DNA of 64,000 nucleotides from Arthrobacter_D sp015752045 (GTDB lineage: Bacteria; Actinomycetota; Actinomycetes; Actinomycetales; Micrococcaceae). The position numbers and the translations under genes were made by a program. The notes under the pieces are model-generated. The model saw only the letters and a program-made list of their open reading frames with translations. It had not been told where the DNA came from and ran no database searches. Below are positions 51,082 to 60,020 of this stretch, one piece after another. The stretch covers positions 186,001 through 250,000 of the forward strand of contig NZ_JADOUS010000004.1 of NCBI RefSeq assembly GCF_015752045.1. Reading direction: 5' to 3'. The stretch's first letter is position 1. Every line of letters starts with the position of its first letter.

Positions 51082-51795
51082 TCAGAGACCCAGGGCGTAG
51101 GTCTTCCCGCGGCCGAGCAGGACGAACCCCCGCCGGGAGAAGAACGCGTGGCCCGCGGGGGTGGCGTTCACCGCGACATCGACCGCGCCCGCCTCACCCG
51201 CGGCGCGCGCCGTGGCGCTGAGCAGCGCCGTGGCCAGCCCCCGCCGCTGGTAGGCGGGGAGGACCTCGAGGTGGTGGATGCCTCCGAGCCCCGTCAGCCC
51301 GGCGACCCCGGCCGGGTAGAACGAGTACGCGGCACCCGACACGTTGCCGTGCTCGGGATCGCGCGTCACGGCGTGCCACGCCTGCCGCGGCTCGGCCCGG
51401 ATCACCCGCAGTTCCTGCCGCAGCGGCCCCGAGTAGTCAGGCACCTCCGTGGTGAGGACCGCGGCGTCGTCCCCGGGCCCGACGACGGCGGAGACGGGCG
51501 CCGCCATCCACCACGGCTGCCAGCTCGGGCTGAATCCGAGGTCACCGAGCTCGACGGCGTCCACCGCGCCGTTGAGCCAGACCCTCACGGAGGAGGCGCC
51601 GAGCCTGGCCCCCTCGGCCAGGGCGGGCCGGACGGCGTGGGCGCGCACCGTCTCGGGGAACATCATCATGAGTTCGCTCCGCGCCGGCAGCCACACCCAG
51701 GTGGCACCGTGCGTGGAGAAGGTCTTCCCGCCCGTCGCCGTCGCGAGGGCCGCGTACCAGGCGGACTGCAGCCGCTGGCACGCTGCGATGCTCAC
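51082..51795 (-). CDS. GNAT family N-acetyltransferase
   Basis: 237-residue protein with a C-terminal GNAT fold: the acetyl-CoA loop HHLEVLPAYQRRGLATALLSATARAAGEAG (R-x2-G-x-A) and a final HAFFSRRGFVLLGRGKTY. The N-terminal half may be a degenerate second GNAT domain. The start is one of two consecutive GTG codons at 51798/51795; the second overlaps the stop of an 11-codon relay ORF (GTGA) and is preferred, as no ribosome site exists. It is co-transcribed with the M3 peptidase. Confidence 0.72.
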   Translation of the reverse strand: MSIAACQRLQSAWYAALATATGGKTFSTHGATWVWLPARSELMMMFPETVRAHAVRPALAEGARLGASSVRVWLNGAVDAVELGDLGFSPSWQPWWMAAPVSAVVGPGDDAAVLTTEVPDYSGPLRQELRVIRAEPRQAWHAVTRDPEHGNVSGAAYSFYPAGVAGLTGLGGIHHLEVLPAYQRRGLATALLSATARAAGEAGAVDVAVNATPAGHAFFSRRGFVLLGRGKTYALGL

Positions 51796-51827
51796 CACGC
51801 GGTACCGCCGGCGGAGGGTCCGCTCAT
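51792..51827 (-). CDS. 11-codon relay ORF between M3 peptidase and GNAT genes
   Basis: MSGPSAGGTAW. Its ATG overlaps the peptidase stop (ATGA) and its own TGA overlaps the GTG start of the GNAT gene (GTGA). Neither junction has a ribosome site, so terminating ribosomes would have to reinitiate twice. A chance short frame is the alternative. Confidence 0.35.
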   Translation of the reverse strand: MSGPSAGGTAW

Positions 51828-53833
51828 GCGAGGCCGCGGCGGACGAGCAGGGGCTCGAGGTCGGCGTCGCGGCCCCGGAACCTCCGGAACGCCTCCAGCG
51901 GATCGATGCTGTTGCCGCGGGAGAGCAGTTCGCGCCGGAAGTGGTCGCCGTTCTCCCGGGTGAGACCGCCCGAGGACCTGAACCACTCGACGGTGTCGGC
52001 GTCGAGCATCTCGCTCCAGATGTACGCGTAGTAGGACGCGGCATACCCGCCGGCGAAGATGTGCTTGAAGTAGGACGTGCGGTACCGCGGCGGGACCGGG
52101 GCGAAGTCGATGCCGGCGTCCGCGAGCGCCGAGGCTTCGAAGGCCAGCGGGTCCTCGATCACCGTGCCCGCGGGGATGGAGTGCCAGGCGAGGTCGAGCA
52201 GGGTCGCGCCGAGGTAGGCGGTCGTCTCGAAGCCCTCGCCCCAGGCGCCCGCGGCGTGGATGCGGTCGATGACGTCCTGGGGGAGTGCCTCCCCCGTCTC
52301 GTGGTGGCGCGCGTAGTGTGCGACGATCTCGGGCCAGAGGATCCACATCTCGTTGACCTGCGACGGGTACTCGACGAAGTCGCGCGGCACGGACGTCCCG
52401 GCGAAGAGCGGGTAGGTGACATCGGAGAACAGGCCGTGCAGGGCATGGCCGAACTCGTGGAAGGTGGTCACGACCTGGTCGTAGGAGAGCAGCGTCGGCT
52501 CACCGGTCCCGGGCTTCGAGATGTTCAGGTTGTTGATGACGACCGCGCGCGTGCCGTCGAGCCGGGACTGGTCCACGAAGGAGTTCATCCACGCGCCGCC
52601 GCTCTTGGTGTCGCGCGTGTAGAAGTCGCCGAGGAACAGTCCGAGCCCGGCCCCGTCCTCGTTGAAGACCTCCCACACGCGCACGTCGGGGTGGTAGCCC
52701 ACCAGGTCGGGTCGCTCCGTGAACGTCAGGCCGTACAGGCGGTTCGCCGCGTAGAAGACACCGTCGGTCAGGACGCGCTCCAGCTCGAAATAGGGGCGCA
52801 GGGCGTCCAGGTCGACGTCGAACTTCGCCTTCCGCACCTTCGCGGCGTAGTAGGCCCAGTCCCACGGCTCGATTCCGTGACCCGCCTCAGCCTCGAGTTC
52901 CGCGGCCTCGGTCCGCGCGTTGCGCACCGCCGGAGCCGCGAGCTCCCGCATGCGGTCGAGGATCGCCTCGAGCGACGGCGCCGTCTGGCTGTCCGTCGCC
53001 GCGGCGGCGTGCGAGTCGAAGCCGAGGAGCGCGGCGCGCTCGGCGCGGAGCGTGGCCATGCGGGCGGCGACGGCGAGGGTGTCGGCCTCGTTGCCGCGTG
53101 CTCCGCGGGTCACCGACGCCTCGTGCAGGCGGCGGCGGACGTCCCGGTCCGTCAGTGACTCCAGCGCGGGCTGCGCGGTGGGCAGGATGAGGGTCAGGAG
53201 GTACTTCCCCTCCTTGCCGGCCTCCGACGCCGCGGTCGCCGCGGCGGAGATCGCATCGGCGGAGAGCCCGTCGAGTTCCTCGGGTGAGTCGAGCAGCAGG
53301 GCTGAATCGTTCGTGTCCCTCAGCAGTTTCTGCGAGAACTCGGTGCTCAGCGCCGACAGTTCCGCGTTCAGCCCGCGCAGGGTGGCCTGTGCGTCGTCGT
53401 CGAGCTCCGCCCCCGCCCGCACGAAGCTCCGGAGGTACTCCTGCACGAGGCGCGTCGACTCGGCGTCCAGCCCCTCGAGGGGGATCTGCCGGACGCGCTC
53501 GACCAGGGCGCGGTTGAGCTTGATGTTGTCCTCGTGCTCCGCGAGGCGGGGCGCGATCTGCTGCTCGAGCTCCTGGATGGCCTCCGTCGCGTGGCTGACC
53601 GAGTTGCTGAAGAAGACGCGCGCGACGCGGTCCAGCGTGCTGCCCGCGCGTTCGAGGGCGATGAGCGTGTTCTCGAAGGAGGCCGGTTCCCCGGAGCCCG
53701 TGATGCTGTCGATCTCGGCGAGGTGCTCGGCGAAACCGGCATCGAACGCGGGCAGGTAGTGCTCGTCCCGGATGGCCGCGAACGGGGGCAGCTGGTAGTC
53801 GAGGGTACTGGGCTCAAGGAAAGGGTTGCTCAT
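51824..53833 (-). CDS. M3 family oligopeptidase (Dcp/OpdA-like)
   Basis: 669-residue cytosolic zinc peptidase that degrades short peptides. The thermolysin-like motif HEFGHALHG lies in TTFHEFGHALHGLFSDV, with the downstream E of the ligand set after it. N-terminal helical domain and the conserved GLFLGDFYTRDTKSGGAWM and VINNLNISKP are typical of peptidyl-dipeptidase Dcp and oligopeptidase A. The ATG at 53833 gives the usual N-terminus (SNPFLEPSTLDYQLPPF). It heads a unit with the GNAT gene. Confidence 0.92.
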   Translation of the reverse strand: MSNPFLEPSTLDYQLPPFAAIRDEHYLPAFDAGFAEHLAEIDSITGSGEPASFENTLIALERAGSTLDRVARVFFSNSVSHATEAIQELEQQIAPRLAEHEDNIKLNRALVERVRQIPLEGLDAESTRLVQEYLRSFVRAGAELDDDAQATLRGLNAELSALSTEFSQKLLRDTNDSALLLDSPEELDGLSADAISAAATAASEAGKEGKYLLTLILPTAQPALESLTDRDVRRRLHEASVTRGARGNEADTLAVAARMATLRAERAALLGFDSHAAAATDSQTAPSLEAILDRMRELAAPAVRNARTEAAELEAEAGHGIEPWDWAYYAAKVRKAKFDVDLDALRPYFELERVLTDGVFYAANRLYGLTFTERPDLVGYHPDVRVWEVFNEDGAGLGLFLGDFYTRDTKSGGAWMNSFVDQSRLDGTRAVVINNLNISKPGTGEPTLLSYDQVVTTFHEFGHALHGLFSDVTYPLFAGTSVPRDFVEYPSQVNEMWILWPEIVAHYARHHETGEALPQDVIDRIHAAGAWGEGFETTAYLGATLLDLAWHSIPAGTVIEDPLAFEASALADAGIDFAPVPPRYRTSYFKHIFAGGYAASYYAYIWSEMLDADTVEWFRSSGGLTRENGDHFRRELLSRGNSIDPLEAFRRFRGRDADLEPLLVRRGLA

Positions 53834-53876
53834 GGGAACTAACTTTTGCACGTTGTTGCAGGTACGCGCACCACCC

Positions 53877-53906
53877 TTGACCCCGTCGCACGTACCTACC
53901 TACTGT
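53877..53906 (+). promoter_or_regulatory. Promoter of secreted hydrolase gene
   Basis: TTGACC (53877-53882), 18-base spacer, TACTGT (53901-53906). An AGGTACG (53860-53866) and CGTACCT (53891-53897) inverted repeat flanks the -35 and may be an operator. Confidence 0.5.
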
Positions 53907-54038
53907 CGGAATGCTTCGCTGCCTGATGATCGCCCGTCCTGCCGGACCGGCGAACCCCGGGCGGGGGCGCACGGCACCGAAGCCGCTGCGACGCGGAGCG
54001 CGCCGGGCAACGCAGCCCGGCCTCGAGAAGGAGCACTG

Positions 54039-55601
54039 ATGAGAACCCGTTCCCGAACGTCCATCCTGCTGACCCTGTCCCTCGCGCTCACCGGTCTCGG
54101 CGTGTCCGCCGGTCCCGCGGGCGCGGCTCCGCCCCCGCCGACGGTCGAACCGGCGCCGGACGGCACCACGCCGGTCCCCTCCGTGCGGGGCCCCCTCGCC
54201 TCCACCGCGGAGTCCTACCCCTTCGGGGCAGCCGACCACCAGGAGGTGCCGCAGGACCTGTCGCGGCTCGGCTACGTGGAGGAGGAGTACCTGGTCAGCG
54301 GCACCTCGAACGTCTACACGTGGCCGTCCGCCGGACCCGCCCAGATCCGCACCGACGACGCCCCGTACACCACCCGCGTGCTCGTCCGGAAGCCGGCCAA
54401 GGGCCAGAAGTTCAGCGGCAACGTCGTCGTCGAGATGCTCAACCCGAGCAACCTCTTCGACCTCAACATCGGCTGGGCCATGGCGCAGGAGCAGATCGTG
54501 GCCAACGGGGACGCCTGGGTGGGGATCACCGCCAAGCCGATCGCCGTCGACGCACTGAAGACCTTCGACCCGGAGCGGTACGCGTCCCTCTCCTTCGCGA
54601 ACCCGCTGCCGCTGGATGATCCGCGGAACTGTGCGACGGTCGCCGCCGATTCGGACAGGACCACCGAGAACGGGCTGATCTGGGACATCTACTCCCAGGT
54701 GGGGGCGTGGCTGAAGAGCAGCGACGCCGCGAACCCGCTCCGGTACGGGGCACGGCACTCCCAGGTGGAGCACGCCTACGGCTTCGGCTACTCCCAGACC
54801 GGCGGGTACCTGGTCAACTACATCAACGGCGTGCACCCGCTCGTCGTCGAGTCGGACGGTGAGCCGGTCTACGACGCCTACATCGTCGCCGTCGCCGGTG
54901 GTGCGTTCGCCGGCGCCTACCCGATGAACCAGTGCGAGCCGGCGCCTCCGGCCACCGACACCCGCCGCCAGTTCGAGGACGTCGGCGTGCCCATCATGCG
55001 CATGATGTCCCAGTCCGACTACCTGCGCGGCATCGGTTCCCGGCGCGCGGACAGCGACGAGCCGGGCGACCTGTACCGGCACTACGAGATGGCCGGCGCC
55101 GGACACGCGACGCCGGACGAGCTGACGTACTCGGCGTCCTCCGCGGACATCATCGCCGCGGGCCGGGACGTGCCGCCGGCGTCGTGCAACGAGGGACCGC
55201 GCAGCAGGTTCCCCAGCTCCATCTTCTTCAACGCAGCACTCCGCAACCTCGACCTCTGGGTGCGGGAGGGCGTCGCCCCGCCGCGTGCCGAGCCGATCCT
55301 GGTGCGGGACGGGGCACCCGTGCTGGACGAGTTCGGCAACGTCCAGGGCGGTCTCCGCTCGCCGTTCCTCGACGCGCCGACCAGCACCTGGTACGGCACG
55401 GCGACGGGGGCGTCGTTCTGCTTCATCGCGGGCTACGAGCGGCCGCTGTCCCAGGAGGTGCTCGACGGCCTGTACCGGAATCACGGCAGCTACGTGAAGG
55501 CGGTCAAGGACAGCGTGCGGACGCTCGAGGACGAGGGGTTCCTGACCAGCTACGACGCCCGCGACCTGCGACGCGACGCGGCACGGAGCGACATCCCCTG
55601 A
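54039..55601 (+). CDS. Secreted alpha/beta hydrolase domain protein
   Basis: 520-residue exported protein. A classical signal peptide (RTRSRTSILLTLSLALTGLGVSAGPAGA) is followed by a Pro-rich spacer and a large domain with a GYSQTGG nucleophile elbow, matching the alpha/beta-hydrolase domain of PF20091 (Abhydrolase_10). The histidine near AGAGHATP fits. Cys residues in the C-terminal part suggest disulfides. Substrate unknown. A GAAGGAG site sits five bases before the ATG. A terminator follows. Confidence 0.82.
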   Translation: MRTRSRTSILLTLSLALTGLGVSAGPAGAAPPPPTVEPAPDGTTPVPSVRGPLASTAESYPFGAADHQEVPQDLSRLGYVEEEYLVSGTSNVYTWPSAGPAQIRTDDAPYTTRVLVRKPAKGQKFSGNVVVEMLNPSNLFDLNIGWAMAQEQIVANGDAWVGITAKPIAVDALKTFDPERYASLSFANPLPLDDPRNCATVAADSDRTTENGLIWDIYSQVGAWLKSSDAANPLRYGARHSQVEHAYGFGYSQTGGYLVNYINGVHPLVVESDGEPVYDAYIVAVAGGAFAGAYPMNQCEPAPPATDTRRQFEDVGVPIMRMMSQSDYLRGIGSRRADSDEPGDLYRHYEMAGAGHATPDELTYSASSADIIAAGRDVPPASCNEGPRSRFPSSIFFNAALRNLDLWVREGVAPPRAEPILVRDGAPVLDEFGNVQGGLRSPFLDAPTSTWYGTATGASFCFIAGYERPLSQEVLDGLYRNHGSYVKAVKDSVRTLEDEGFLTSYDARDLRRDAARSDIP

Positions 55602-55625
55602 TCAGGGTCGACGCCGGGTAGGACG

Positions 55626-55657
55626 ACGAAGGCTCCCGCCACCGCGGGAGCCTTCGT
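55626..55657 (+). terminator. Terminator after secreted hydrolase gene
   Basis: ACGAAGGCTCCCGC and GCGGGAGCCTTCGT form a perfect 14-bp stem with loop CACC. It can also serve the convergent gatD gene. Confidence 0.75.
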
Positions 55658-55712
55658 GGTCTGCGCTTCCAGGGCCTTCCCGGACGGGGGCGGGCGTTCC
55701 GCCCGCGTCCTC

Positions 55713-56483
55713 CTACCGGGGCCGGGCGCCGGCGTGCCGGCGGGCGAGCTCGGCGAGTGAGTCGTCGACGCCGCCGTCGTCGAACGCACCGAACTTCCGG
55801 ACCGCCGCGGTCCGCAGGAGGAAGTCGGCGATCGCCGGGTTCTTCGGCAGCAGCGACCCGTGCAGGTAGCTCGCCACGATGTTCCGGTAGCGGGCGCCCT
55901 CGTGCTTCTCCTCGGCGTTGTTGCCGGCGCCCTTGACCACGGTGGCGAGGGGCCGGAGCCCGCTGCCGAGGAACGTCTGCCCGCTGTGGTTCTCGTAGCC
56001 GTGGATCTCGCCGAACTCCTCGCTCGTGGCCACCACATTCCCGATCAGCCGCTCGGAGCCGCCGCGGGTCTCGAGGTCGAGCACCCCGATACCGGGGATC
56101 ACGGTGCCCTCGTACGTCCGGAAGGTGTTGCCGAAGAGCTGGTACAGCCCGCAGATCAGGAGCATCGGGGTGCCGTCCTCGGCCAGATCCCGCAGCCGCG
56201 GCGCGATGGCCTGGAGATCCTCCTGGATGACCACCTGGCCGCTGTCCTGGCCCCCGCCCCCGACGATGATGTCCACGTCGTCGGGGAACGGATCGCCCGC
56301 ATTGTGCTCGAGGACCTCCGCGCCGTAGCCACGCCAGGCCAGGCGCTGCTTGAGCACGAGGACGTTGCCGTAGTCGCCGTAGATGTTCATCTCGCGGGGG
56401 TACAGCTGCAGGATGCGCAGCGATCCCTTCTGCGGATCGGCGGGCGCCTCGGTGAGGGCGCCGGCGGATGGGGCGTCACTCAT
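55713..56483 (-). CDS. gatD: Lipid II isoglutaminyl synthase, glutaminase subunit GatD
   Basis: 256-residue type-1 glutamine amidotransferase that supplies ammonia to MurT for amidation of the peptidoglycan stem D-Glu. The nucleophile Cys lies in LLICGLYQLFG and the catalytic His in SYLHGSLLPKNP. ILQLYPREMNIYGDYGNVLVL at the start is family-specific. Its ATG overlaps the murT stop as TGATG (56481-56485), so the two subunits are translationally coupled and made together. Confidence 0.92.
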   Translation of the reverse strand: MSDAPSAGALTEAPADPQKGSLRILQLYPREMNIYGDYGNVLVLKQRLAWRGYGAEVLEHNAGDPFPDDVDIIVGGGGQDSGQVVIQEDLQAIAPRLRDLAEDGTPMLLICGLYQLFGNTFRTYEGTVIPGIGVLDLETRGGSERLIGNVVATSEEFGEIHGYENHSGQTFLGSGLRPLATVVKGAGNNAEEKHEGARYRNIVASYLHGSLLPKNPAIADFLLRTAAVRKFGAFDDGGVDDSLAELARRHAGARPR

Positions 56484-57754
56484 CAGGAGACCACCTCGAC
56501 CTTCGTGATCTTGGAGAGCTCGCGGCGCACCGCGAGCATGGCGGTGTAGGTGCAGAAGATGCGCCTCGGGCGTCCCGCGGAGCCCCGGATGAACTGCCGG
56601 AGCGCTTCGGTCGTGTCGGGCTCGACGGCGCCGACGCGGACGTCGTCGTACTTCAGGCGGAGCGCCATGTCGTAGGCGCGGACCCCGCTGACGACGTCCA
56701 CCCCGCCGAGGCCCAGCGAGTCGAAGTCGACGTCCCACAGCCAGGACATGTCGCGTCCGTCGGCGTAGTTGTCATTGATGGCGATCATCGTCGCGCAGCC
56801 TGCGGGGTCGAAGGACTTGAGACCGAGGCGGAAGCCGCTCGGATTCTTGACCAGCACCAGTTCGAGGGCCTGGCCGTCGACGACGAGGCTCTCGCCCCGG
56901 CCGAACGCCGGTTCGACGGCGGCGAGGGAGGAGAATAGCCGCTCGGCGTCCGCACTGCCGCCGAGGACCGCGCGGGCCGCCGCGAGGGCGGCCGCCGCGT
57001 TGAAGATGTTGTAGACGCCGCGCAGCCGGAGATCGGTGCGCGTCGTCGTGCCCTCCACCTCGAAGCAGGCGGAGTTCCCGTCCACGGACGCGAGGACGAC
57101 GTCGGCGGGCAGGGCCGAGGCCGGCGCGGTGCCCGCGGCGCCGCGCAGTTCGTCGTCGTTAGGGAAGGTGCTCCGGAGGGAGGCGTCGAGGCCGAAGTAG
57201 ACGACGTCGGCCGCCGTGATCGACGACGCCAGGCCCGCGACCCGCGGATCCTCCCGGTTCAGCACCACCGTGTCCGTGGTGGCGAGCGCGATCCGTTCGA
57301 GCAGGCGCGTGGTCGCGTCGATCTCCCCGAACCGGTCGAGCTGGTCGCGCAGGACGTTCAGCAGCAGCGAGTACCGGGGCGGGACGAGCTTCACGAAGTG
57401 CACGGCGTGCGCCTCGTCCAGTTCCAGGACGGCGACGTCGGCCGTGAGGCGTCCGCGCCAGTCGACCTCGCCGAGCAGGGCCGCCGCGACGCCGCGCGTG
57501 AAGTTGCTGCCCGTGCGATTGGTGAACACCGTCAGGCCCTGGCCCTCGAGCAGTTCCACCACCATCTTGGTGGTGGTCGTCTTGCCGTTCGTACCGCTGA
57601 CGACGACGACGCCGCGGGGGAGGGTGGACAGGGCGCGGCCCATGAAGCCGGGGTCGAGGCGCTCGACCACGAGGCCCGGGAACGCGGAGCCGCCGCCGCG
57701 CAGGCGGGAGGCGAAGCGCGCAGCCTTACCCACGAGGACTGGAAGGGGATTCAT
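56483..57754 (-). CDS. murT: Lipid II isoglutaminyl synthase, MurT subunit
   Basis: 423-residue Mur-ligase-like ATPase that amidates lipid II with GatD. The P-loop is SGTNGKTTTTKMV, the central domain has LNREDPRVAG, and the C-terminal domain contains IAINDNYADGRDMSWLWDVDF, the MurT-specific segment. The four-Cys zinc ribbon seen in staphylococcal and pneumococcal MurT is not evident. It is leaderless with TAATTT six bases before the ATG, divergent from pdxT. Confidence 0.92.
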   Translation of the reverse strand: MNPLPVLVGKAARFASRLRGGGSAFPGLVVERLDPGFMGRALSTLPRGVVVVSGTNGKTTTTKMVVELLEGQGLTVFTNRTGSNFTRGVAAALLGEVDWRGRLTADVAVLELDEAHAVHFVKLVPPRYSLLLNVLRDQLDRFGEIDATTRLLERIALATTDTVVLNREDPRVAGLASSITAADVVYFGLDASLRSTFPNDDELRGAAGTAPASALPADVVLASVDGNSACFEVEGTTTRTDLRLRGVYNIFNAAAALAAARAVLGGSADAERLFSSLAAVEPAFGRGESLVVDGQALELVLVKNPSGFRLGLKSFDPAGCATMIAINDNYADGRDMSWLWDVDFDSLGLGGVDVVSGVRAYDMALRLKYDDVRVGAVEPDTTEALRQFIRGSAGRPRRIFCTYTAMLAVRRELSKITKVEVVS

Positions 57755-57760
57755 GCCTCC

Positions 57761-57766
57761 AAATTA
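57761..57766 (-). promoter_or_regulatory. Leaderless -10 element (TAATTT) of murT
   Basis: On the minus strand TAATTT precedes the murT ATG by exactly six bases (spacer GGAGGC, which is too close to the ATG to act as a ribosome site). Confidence 0.5.
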
Positions 57767-57843
57767 TCGCAGGCCCGCCCGCCTTCCCGGGACGCGGCGG
57801 GGAGGCGCTCCTCACGCCCGCGGGAGGCCTGGGCCGGAGAACC

Positions 57844-57849
57844 TAGAAT
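57844..57849 (+). promoter_or_regulatory. Leaderless -10 element (TAGAAT) of pdxT
   Basis: TAGAAT precedes the pdxT ATG by exactly six bases. Confidence 0.6.
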
Positions 57850-57855
57850 TGGGGG

Positions 57856-58584
57856 ATGACAGCCCCGTCCTCCCCGGCTCCCACGCCCCCGTCCGGCGTC
57901 GTCGTCGGCGTCCTCGCCGTCCAGGGCGACGTCCGTGAGCACATCGCGACCATCGAATCGCTGGGCGGGCGCGCCGTGCCGGTGCGGCGGGCCTCGGAGC
58001 TGGCCGGGATCGACGGCCTGATCATCCCCGGCGGGGAATCCACCACGATGGACAAGCTCACGCGCACCTTCGGGCTGGCAGAACCGCTGCGCGGGCTGAT
58101 CGCCGGCGGGCTGCCCGTCTACGGGTCCTGTGCCGGCATGATCATGCTCTCCGACGTCCTCGCGGATCCGTCCGCGGACCGCCTCGGCAACCCGCAGCAG
58201 ACCCTGGGCGGACTCGACATGGTGGTGCGCCGCAACGCGTTCGGGCGGCAGCGCGAGTCGTTCGAGGCCGATCTCGCCTTCGATGGGCTCGCCACGACCG
58301 GGAGCGCGGACGGCGGGGATCCGGTGCGTGCCGTGTTCATCCGCGCGCCGTGGGTGGAGAAGGTGGGCGAGGGCGTCGAGGTGCTGGCGCAGGTGCCCGC
58401 GTCGGAGACGCCGCAGCCCGGGCCCGCCCCGGACGGGGACGGTGCCCGCACGGACTTGGAGCCGGTCGCTAGAATTGTCGCAGTGCGTTCAGGGAACCTG
58501 CTGGCCACGAGCTTCCACCCGGAGGTCACGGGTGAGCGGCGGGTCCACGAACTGTTTATTCGGATGATCAGAGGAGAAGCGTAG
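57856..58584 (+). CDS. pdxT: Pyridoxal 5'-phosphate synthase glutaminase subunit
   Basis: 242-residue glutaminase that feeds ammonia to PdxS. GVLAVQGDVREHIA, LIIPGGESTTM, the nucleophile region YGSCAGMIML and the C-terminal TSFHPE with the His/Glu pair are all present. An extra Pro/Asp-rich loop of about 20 residues (near 190-210) is inserted before the last strands. Leaderless start. It heads pdxT-yebC-ruvC; yebC begins three bases after the stop. Confidence 0.95.
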   Translation: MTAPSSPAPTPPSGVVVGVLAVQGDVREHIATIESLGGRAVPVRRASELAGIDGLIIPGGESTTMDKLTRTFGLAEPLRGLIAGGLPVYGSCAGMIMLSDVLADPSADRLGNPQQTLGGLDMVVRRNAFGRQRESFEADLAFDGLATTGSADGGDPVRAVFIRAPWVEKVGEGVEVLAQVPASETPQPGPAPDGDGARTDLEPVARIVAVRSGNLLATSFHPEVTGERRVHELFIRMIRGEA

Positions 58585-58586
58585 GT

Positions 58587-59345
58587 ATGTCGGGGCACTC
58601 CAAATGGGCAACAACGAAGCACAAGAAGGCTGCGATCGACGCCAAGCGCGCGAAGTCCTTCGCCAAGCTGATCAAGAACATCGAGGTCGCGGCGCGCGCC
58701 GGCGGCGCCGATGTCGCAGGCAACCCGGGGCTCGAACTGGCCGTCTCGAAGGCCAAGAAGACCTCCGTCCCCATCGACAACATCAACCGCGCGGTCAAGC
58801 GCGGGGCAGGGCTGCTCGGCGAGGCCGTCGACTACCAGACCATCATGTACGAGGCCCGCGGCCCCCAGGGGTCGGCCCTGCTCATCGAGTGCCTCACGGA
58901 CAACAAGAACCGCGCGGCCTCCGAGGTGCGCCTCGGCATCTCCCGCAACGGCGGCACCGTCGCCGATCCGGGCTCCGTGGCCTACCTGTTCGCGCGCAAG
59001 GGCGTCATCACGCTGCCGAAGAAGGACCTCACCGAGGACGAACTGCTCCTGTCCGTCCTCGATGCCGGTGCGGACGAGGTCAAGGAATCCGCCGAGTCGT
59101 TCGAGATCATCTCCGAGCCGCAGGACCTCCGGGCCGTGGTTGACGCGCTCGACGAGAGCCACATCGAGTACGAGACCGACGACGTCGAGTTCGTCCCGTC
59201 CATGCAGGTGGACCTGGACGCCGACGGCGCGCGGAAGTTCCTCAGGCTCGTGGACGCGCTGGAGGAGCTCGATGACGTCCAGAACGTCTACTCGAACGCG
59301 CACCTCCCGGACGAGGTCCTGGCCGAGCTCGAGAACGACGACTGA
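58587..59345 (+). CDS. YebC/PmpR family transcriptional regulator
   Basis: 252-residue conserved protein starting SGHSKWATTKHKKAAIDAKRAK, with RNAAS-type helices and the ARGPQGSALLIECLTDNKNRA motif. YebC proteins are regarded as transcriptional regulators; some members also assist ribosomes at proline stretches. It nearly always lies next to ruvC, as here. The ribosome site (GAGGAG) lies inside the end of pdxT, so the three genes are one operon. Confidence 0.95.
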   Translation: MSGHSKWATTKHKKAAIDAKRAKSFAKLIKNIEVAARAGGADVAGNPGLELAVSKAKKTSVPIDNINRAVKRGAGLLGEAVDYQTIMYEARGPQGSALLIECLTDNKNRAASEVRLGISRNGGTVADPGSVAYLFARKGVITLPKKDLTEDELLLSVLDAGADEVKESAESFEIISEPQDLRAVVDALDESHIEYETDDVEFVPSMQVDLDADGARKFLRLVDALEELDDVQNVYSNAHLPDEVLAELENDD

Positions 59346-59381
59346 CATCGTCCCTCCCGGCCCCGGGCGGCGGACAGCCCC

Positions 59382-59951
59382 GTGACCTTCCGCGTGATGG
59401 GCGTCGACCCCGGGCTGACCCGCTGCGGGCTGGCCGTCGTCGACATCGAGCCGAACCGGCGCTCCACCCTCGTGGCCGTCGGCGTGGTCGGCACCGACGC
59501 CGGGCAGAGCCTCGATCAGCGGCTCCTGGTCATCGCGGAGGCCGTCGACACCTGGCTGGACCTGCACGAGCCGCAGGCCCTCGCCGTCGAGCGCGTGTTC
59601 AGCGGGACCAACATCAGCACCGTCATGGGCACCGCGCAGGCGTCCGGGGTCGTCATCGTGTCCGCCGCCCGGCGGGGCATCCCGGTGGCCCTCCACACGC
59701 CCACCGAGGTGAAGGCCGCGGTCACGGGCAACGGGCAGGCGGACAAGGTCGCGGTCACGAAGATGGTGACCAAGATCCTGCGCCTGGACACGCCGCCCCG
59801 GCCCGCCGACGCCGCCGATGCCCTGGCCCTGGCCATCACGCACGCGTGGCGCCGGGGCGTGGGGACTCAGGGTGCGGCCGCGGCCGGCGGGTTGGTCACC
59901 CCCGCGCAGCGCCTCTGGGCCGAGGCGGAGGCCCGGGCCCGACGCCGCTAG
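59382..59951 (+). CDS. ruvC: Holliday junction resolvase RuvC
   Basis: 189-residue RNase H-fold endonuclease that cuts Holliday junctions. The acidic active-site residues are in VMGVDPGLTRCG (Asp), AVERVFSGTNIST (Glu) and PADAADALALAI (two Asp). The start is a GTG without a good ribosome site. A C-terminal Ala/Arg-rich extension of about 20 residues is present. Unlike most relatives, ruvA does not follow; a TetR/SDR cassette intervenes. Confidence 0.96.
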   Translation: MTFRVMGVDPGLTRCGLAVVDIEPNRRSTLVAVGVVGTDAGQSLDQRLLVIAEAVDTWLDLHEPQALAVERVFSGTNISTVMGTAQASGVVIVSAARRGIPVALHTPTEVKAAVTGNGQADKVAVTKMVTKILRLDTPPRPADAADALALAITHAWRRGVGTQGAAAAGGLVTPAQRLWAEAEARARRR

Positions 59952-60020
59952 CCCGACCATCCGCGGTGTGGCGACTCGCGCCTCCGCCCTCGCCGCCGCA
60001 TCGCGAGGGTCGCCGTCGGC

